A stretch of 64,000 nt of DNA, taken from NCBI RefSeq assembly GCF_030848805.1, contig NC_092360.1:9610001-9674000 (forward strand), in the 5' to 3' direction. Source of the stretch: Temnothorax longispinosus. Taxonomy: Eukaryota; Arthropoda; Insecta; Hymenoptera; Formicidae. The translations under genes were made by a program, and so were the position numbers. Every line of letters begins with the position of its first letter. The first letter of the stretch is position 1. The notes below the pieces were generated by a model, which searched no databases, was not told the origin of the DNA, and saw only the letters and a program-made list of their open reading frames with translations. Of this stretch, positions 59,010 to 64,000 are shown in pieces.

Positions 59010-62000
59010 CAGACGTGATTCCCCGTATGATCGTAGTTGAAATTAGATTTGCGTGTCTTCCCAGTGGAGCTTGCAGAACACTTCATTTTACGAATCCGTT
59101 GTCCAAGGGCACTTTTCACGCGACACCATTTACTCCTCCATATACTTTCCTTTTTCACTTAACTGGTTGCCGCTTTATCAAGGGAACAAAGCGTTGCTTT
59201 GCACTGCGCTAGCGCTATTGCATAGCGGAAACGGCGCTAACAGAATTGTTTATTCCACGGCAATCCTGTTCGTTATTTCATTAAAACGTATTTTTCTACA
59301 CATTCGTTCATTGATTTGATTTCCTTTTCTCTCCCTCAGAAATGCTCGTTTATCTCTTCTTCTGCAAATAAAAATATTCGTCGCTTCGAGATCATTCTTT
59401 TTCTTCTTCAGGGAACGATAATTCCTGGAATTCATGTGTTAAGCAATATCTACGTATACAGAACGACTGTTGTAAAAAAAATTCCTTTTGACTCTCCAAA
59501 TTCCTGTCATTCCATTTTAGCGCATCATAATTGCAAACAATATTATAATGCAATGTTAGAATTTATAAGAGTGTTAAAACTATCTAGATTCTCTAGAATT
59601 TACCCTTATTGCATCAGATTTATTGATTATATATCAATATAAAGCTATCAAGCGCTATTCAAGGCCATCAATGTACGCCCATATTTTTTATACCCGGCTT
59701 TAAAATGGCATACGTCCACTTATTTGCATTGCATAAACTTCCACTCTTATTACATCAGATTTTCAATATCAAACTTGTACGTAGTTATTAATCATAGCTT
59801 ATAGCTATCGAAGGTGTCATTATTGTTAATAACGTACACCTCTTATTCTTCATATCGTGTTATAATACAACAAAAAAAGATTCATTGACTTATTAGCATT
59901 ATGTAAATTTCTTCCTACGTAAATCCACGCAATCTCGAAAACTCTTCGAACGTTTTATTATTTTTACAACCTTACTTTTCTCCCCAATATCTCTACGTCG
60001 AAACATTTGGCCCTTCGCGTTTTTATACCTACGATGAAATCGAGGATTACACGTAGGGTAGGTCCTCTTTTCATCGCGAAAGACAGGAAAAACAAAACGC
60101 TGATCTTTATTGGCCCGCCGAGACAGGCTTGTTTCAACAAGATATCGCGAGAGGCTGTTTAGGTGGCACGGATTTAACTTTGCTCCCGTTCCTCAAATGC
60201 TGAACCCATTTTTTCCACCCTCGCCCTCTTGTCCTTGTTGCTTTCCTTTGACCGGCTTAACTGAATCGTTCCGCGATAGATTCCGGCATATTTAATTGCG
60301 AATAACTGAGCCGTAATTAATTTCGTATTAGGAGCGAATCTGTTGAAATAATTATTTAGCGGGACGCGGCGCACATCCACAGCCGATTACAATTTTATTT
60401 TAATTAACAGTAAAAGTGGTTCAACGTAGAATTGTTCGGAAAATTAAATTACACAATTTTTACATGATTAAAAAATGCTATTTCTATTTAATTAAAAAAT
60501 GTCAAGTATTGATCAGTCTGACTTAATTGACTAGAATTTTTTCGGTTTCGTATGTTTTTCGACGAAATGGCTATTCATATCCGGATAATAGCGATCCGTA
60601 GGGATTATAGGTCACAATGGTGTTATCTATGCAATGAATCTCATGAGACATTCAGAGAGCTCGTAGCAAATGCGACAACGTCGTTGAACAAGATCGTGAA
60701 CATCCTAACGTTTTCAGTGTTGCCATTTTGTAATTTATACCGATATCCCTCACATCGTTTCATCAAGGTGGCTACTGCTTTCCGATAACGAAATATCGAC
60801 CTACAACGAGGAAGGGCTCGAGTGGCTCTACGACCTAAGAAGAAGTATCTCTCCTATGTTACAGCAACATTTTTCATGTCTTATAGCTTAAAAAAAAAAA
60901 AATAAAAAACTTACGATCTTCCGTTCAGTCGTAGAGATATCCCTTCGATCTCATTTCGTCAGAGATGCGTATTATATTGCAGAAAATATTTTATTTTTCT
61001 TACGACGGGGTCTATGAAACTTGTACTCTCAATTTGACAATCGTTCTCCTCCTGCTCGAGAAGCAAAAATTCGAACAAAGAACCTTTGGAAGAAAGCGAT
61101 GCGAATAGAATTCCGTGATACCGAACAATCCTCGCGCGTGATCGACATTTTCGCGTTGCGAGGAAAAATTACGGTACAATGGTGACAAACTTTCTCTCGC
61201 ACGCTTCCGCTTTCCCGTCTCTCGTCGAGAAACGTCGAACAATTTTTATTTTCGCGTCGAACTGGTGAAATCGCCACAAAGCAGTTCAAGCGGCTCGGAC
61301 CAATCGTCGAGATGGCCGCAGGAAAGGATGCACTTCGAATTCGGGAGTAATGAAATTTATCACTGCACCGTGACCGGAAGCGATAATCAGCCGAAATACG
61401 CTCCTTCCAAAACAATTTCGTGAATGTCACGAAATTTTTAATTCACCATTATTTACACTGTACTAGTCACACTGTTATCGCGCGTATAAAATGAAAGGGC
61501 GACCCCAGAGCCACAGTTCAAAATTTGCTTTGATCAAGTATCTTGCATTTATTGGCATAAATTAAACGATTAAAGTGAAAGCTAATTAATTTGATTTGGA
61601 TACTTTTATCTATAGAGTCAACCGGATACTTAGGAATAAATTACCGGTGCGATTAACGCGACGGCTCTCCAAAGACTTTTGAAAATTCATGACTCAAAAG
61701 AGCAGCGGGCGTACGGTAGAAAAAATTTAGCATACACTTGGGATCATGGGATTCTGATGAACGTCGTGTATTATTGCTTCGATAAAGATAAAAATAAAAT
61801 GTATATAAACGTTTGACAAGCTTTATATGCCTCGAATATGAGAAATGTACCACTGATAAGATCCTTCTTTCGTTATTTCGACACGAAAATTTCACAATGA
61901 ATAAATATAAAATCAAAGCATTTTATAAAAATTAAATCTCCCTTCGTCATTAATTCATATTAATAGAAGTCTAATAATTCTTTTTCCATTAATTAACTAC

Positions 62001-64000
62001 AACGAAAATTACATAATTTAATTTTACCGTTATTTAATTAAAATATTTAACGCTCTCTATATTTGTTTCTTAATCGACCTACTGCTAATGCATATTTACA
62101 TATTAAAGCACGTTGTTGTGTTTCGCGAATTCGGATCTTCATGTAATCATCAAATAAGTGGAGGGATGAGATGAGAAGGGAAATTAATATTCGTATATGT
62201 CCAAGTGGGTCGCGCACGAGGGAAGTAATATCAGCAAAATTATAACGACGACCGTGTAATAATTATGCAGCTTTTGAAGCTCGTAATATCTTTAACCTCG
62301 CACCTTATATTATAGATGAGTGCGCAGTTGGCCGCTGGAGTAACTTCAAGACTCCGTAGCCGTTTCTCAGGACAAAAAAAAAGCCGCGAAAAGAAAGGGA
62401 CTGAGGGAAAGTGGGAAATAGAAGCTACCCATTACAGTACGATGCGTCAGATTGCGTCGTATCGCGCGATGTATATCGTCGCGGTGATAAATGATGATCA
62501 TGCTTTCATAACGGACAATTTCTTACGACGCCGATCTAAATCATAAATGAATTATTCTGCAAAATTTCAACGTCTCAAATTATTATTAATCGCTCTTTTT
62601 AATAATAATAATTCTGCACATGTTAAGGTTCGATTTTAAATAATATTAAGTATTTGACTTTTAATTTTACGCATATTCTGCATCTTAATTTTACGCGTAT
62701 TCTGTAATTATGAATACTGAATTACCGTTATTTTAGTCTCTGCATGATTTTAACAAGTATTATAATTAAACATACAAATGAAACATTGAAACTCAATCGT
62801 GTGACCTCGCCTATGCGCTATATGTAGACGAGAAGGCGAGGTCAGGCGATTAAGTTTTAATTTTTCATTTCTGCATGCAGCAAATTCAAATTACACAAAT
62901 GACAAATTCTGCGATAATTAGTCTGTATAAAAGGAAAGCGAAGCAGAAAGGAATATAAATCACACACAGAGACGCAAAATTAGTGGGTCAACTTAATGGA
63001 GAAATTACGGTGGGGTAATTTAGAAATTGCTATACGAACGGTATAATGGTATCGTTCGAACAACAAGCGGAGATATATATCGGCTGGAAGAAGCTGCAAC
63101 TACTAATCACGATGGATTTATATCGTTAGATTATTCGCCTCGTATACACCTTGCCAATTTAACACTCAATTTGATGATCATCAGTGCTTAACGGTGTATT
63201 TACTGAACATCGAACGATACAGATGTTCGAAATTTTTCTTTCTACTCAATATAAAAATCAAGAACAATAATGGTGACAGCAAATGTCAGACGATAAATGT
63301 ACACCCGAGAGGAACGAATCGACAGGGAAGCGGACTTGATATCGAGATACCTCGTAAAATTTCCCTTCGGAATGTTCCGCGAAAAATATTTTGCGCATTT
63401 GCATCCGTGGTACGCGCTTTATCGAAATTCGATGATTCGAGGACGTTTGAGTGCCAGGGAAAACAGATAAACTAGCCAGACAGACGCGGAAGCGGAGGTC
63501 AATGTCCTCGAAAAGGCGCGTATCGCAGGGTCGTATCGGAGATCCGCAGCTTGCAACTCGGCAGAGGGAACTCGATACGTATAAAAACTCGAGCAGAGGA
63601 TCAGTAATAACGACCACGTGCCATCATTTCATGCGAAAGTTTTTTCGCGAGAAACGAAATGTACCGTCGTCGTGTGCGCGTTTGAGAGAGAAATTCAGAA
63701 ATCAGATTCAAACAAAACCGTAATTGTATTTTCTGCGCAACGATAATTCTGTATATGGCTGGGGGTAAATCGTGGCGCAGGCACGCTCTTCGTATCGCTT
63801 ATGAGAGATCGTGTATATAAAAATTCGCAGAATCCCCGAAGGAGAAAAAATAAATCTCCCTCTTTGCGAAATACGATTGTCAAATGCACAATCCACGCAA
63901 TCTCGTTTGCTCCGCGTATATTCTCACCAACTCAAGGTCGAAGAGCACTCCAAGAGAGAATGCGCGAATAAAAGGATCGAGGTCCCAAATTCGCGAGTGT
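59010..64000. other. Upstream flank of exon 1, otherwise empty
   Basis: Would contain the promoter and 5' untranslated region if the ATG at 59,009 is the true start. Apart from the hairpin at 62.8 kb, no gene or element is recognised. Confidence 0.5.
62776..62870 (+). ncRNA. Pre-miRNA-like stem-loop (candidate)
   Basis: The 37-nt 5' arm (62776-62812) and the 37-nt 3' arm (62834-62870) pair without gaps: 32 Watson-Crick pairs, two G-U pairs and three mismatches, with a 21-nt loop. Length, loop size and scattered single mismatches fit an animal pre-miRNA. Candidate mature arms lie around CTCAATCGTGTGACCTCGC and GAGGTCAGGCGATTAAG. I do not recognise a known miRNA. An aged MITE could look the same; orientation is arbitrary because the minus strand folds equally well. 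Confidence 0.35.

Noticed and set aside
1..64000. CRISPR arrays, bacterial operons, phage or plasmid genes
   Set aside because: No regularly spaced repeats and no prokaryotic gene structure; spliced exons and SINE/MITE content are eukaryotic.

Overview
The window is animal nuclear DNA, most likely from an insect and probably a hymenopteran such as an ant. This is inferred from AT-rich sequence that keeps abundant undepleted CpG, long introns, (CT)n/(GA)n microsatellites, many short TTAA- or TA-flanked hairpin elements and a tRNA-derived SINE. There are no operons, Shine-Dalgarno sites or bacterial genes. Most open frames are chance ORFs in CpG-rich intron or spacer DNA.

The one well-supported protein-coding gene is on the minus strand. 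Nine exons between 41.7 and 32.2 kb have recognisable splice sites, and their phases agree at every junction. Two further probable 5' exons lie at 47.4-47.6 kb and 58.9-59.0 kb. The predicted product exceeds about 1,250 residues. It begins with a charged helical N-terminus and becomes a long disordered chain rich in Ser, Gln, Pro and Arg, with polyglutamine and polyserine runs and many SP/TP and RSxS sites. No catalytic domain is visible. The last exon seen ends in a good donor, so the 3' end lies in unrecognised sequence or beyond the left edge. I could not assign the family; a cytoskeletal or synaptic scaffold is a guess.

Layout: 1-26 kb is spacer or intron with a decayed BED-finger copy (4.2-4.5 kb), MITE-like fold-backs (13.2, 17.4, 25.7 kb), a small tandem duplication (16.1 kb) and CpG-dense stretches (19.5-20.1 and 24.5-25.5 kb). 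At 26.5-26.9 kb a plus-strand gene or pseudogene encodes three BED-like zinc fingers with one frame change. The minus-strand gene occupies 32.2-59.0 kb. Its presumed introns hold a piggyBac-like element (49.2 kb), a tRNA-derived SINE split by a 779-bp fold-back element with a 3-bp target duplication (49.6-50.6 kb), a 110-bp MITE (53.9 kb), a pogo/Tigger-like MITE (56.2 kb) and a 57-codon plus-strand ORF with a strong start context (56.7 kb). A pre-miRNA-like hairpin sits at 62.8 kb.

Apart from the exons of the one gene, nothing shows the features acting together. The accessory content is a layered set of small non-autonomous transposons.
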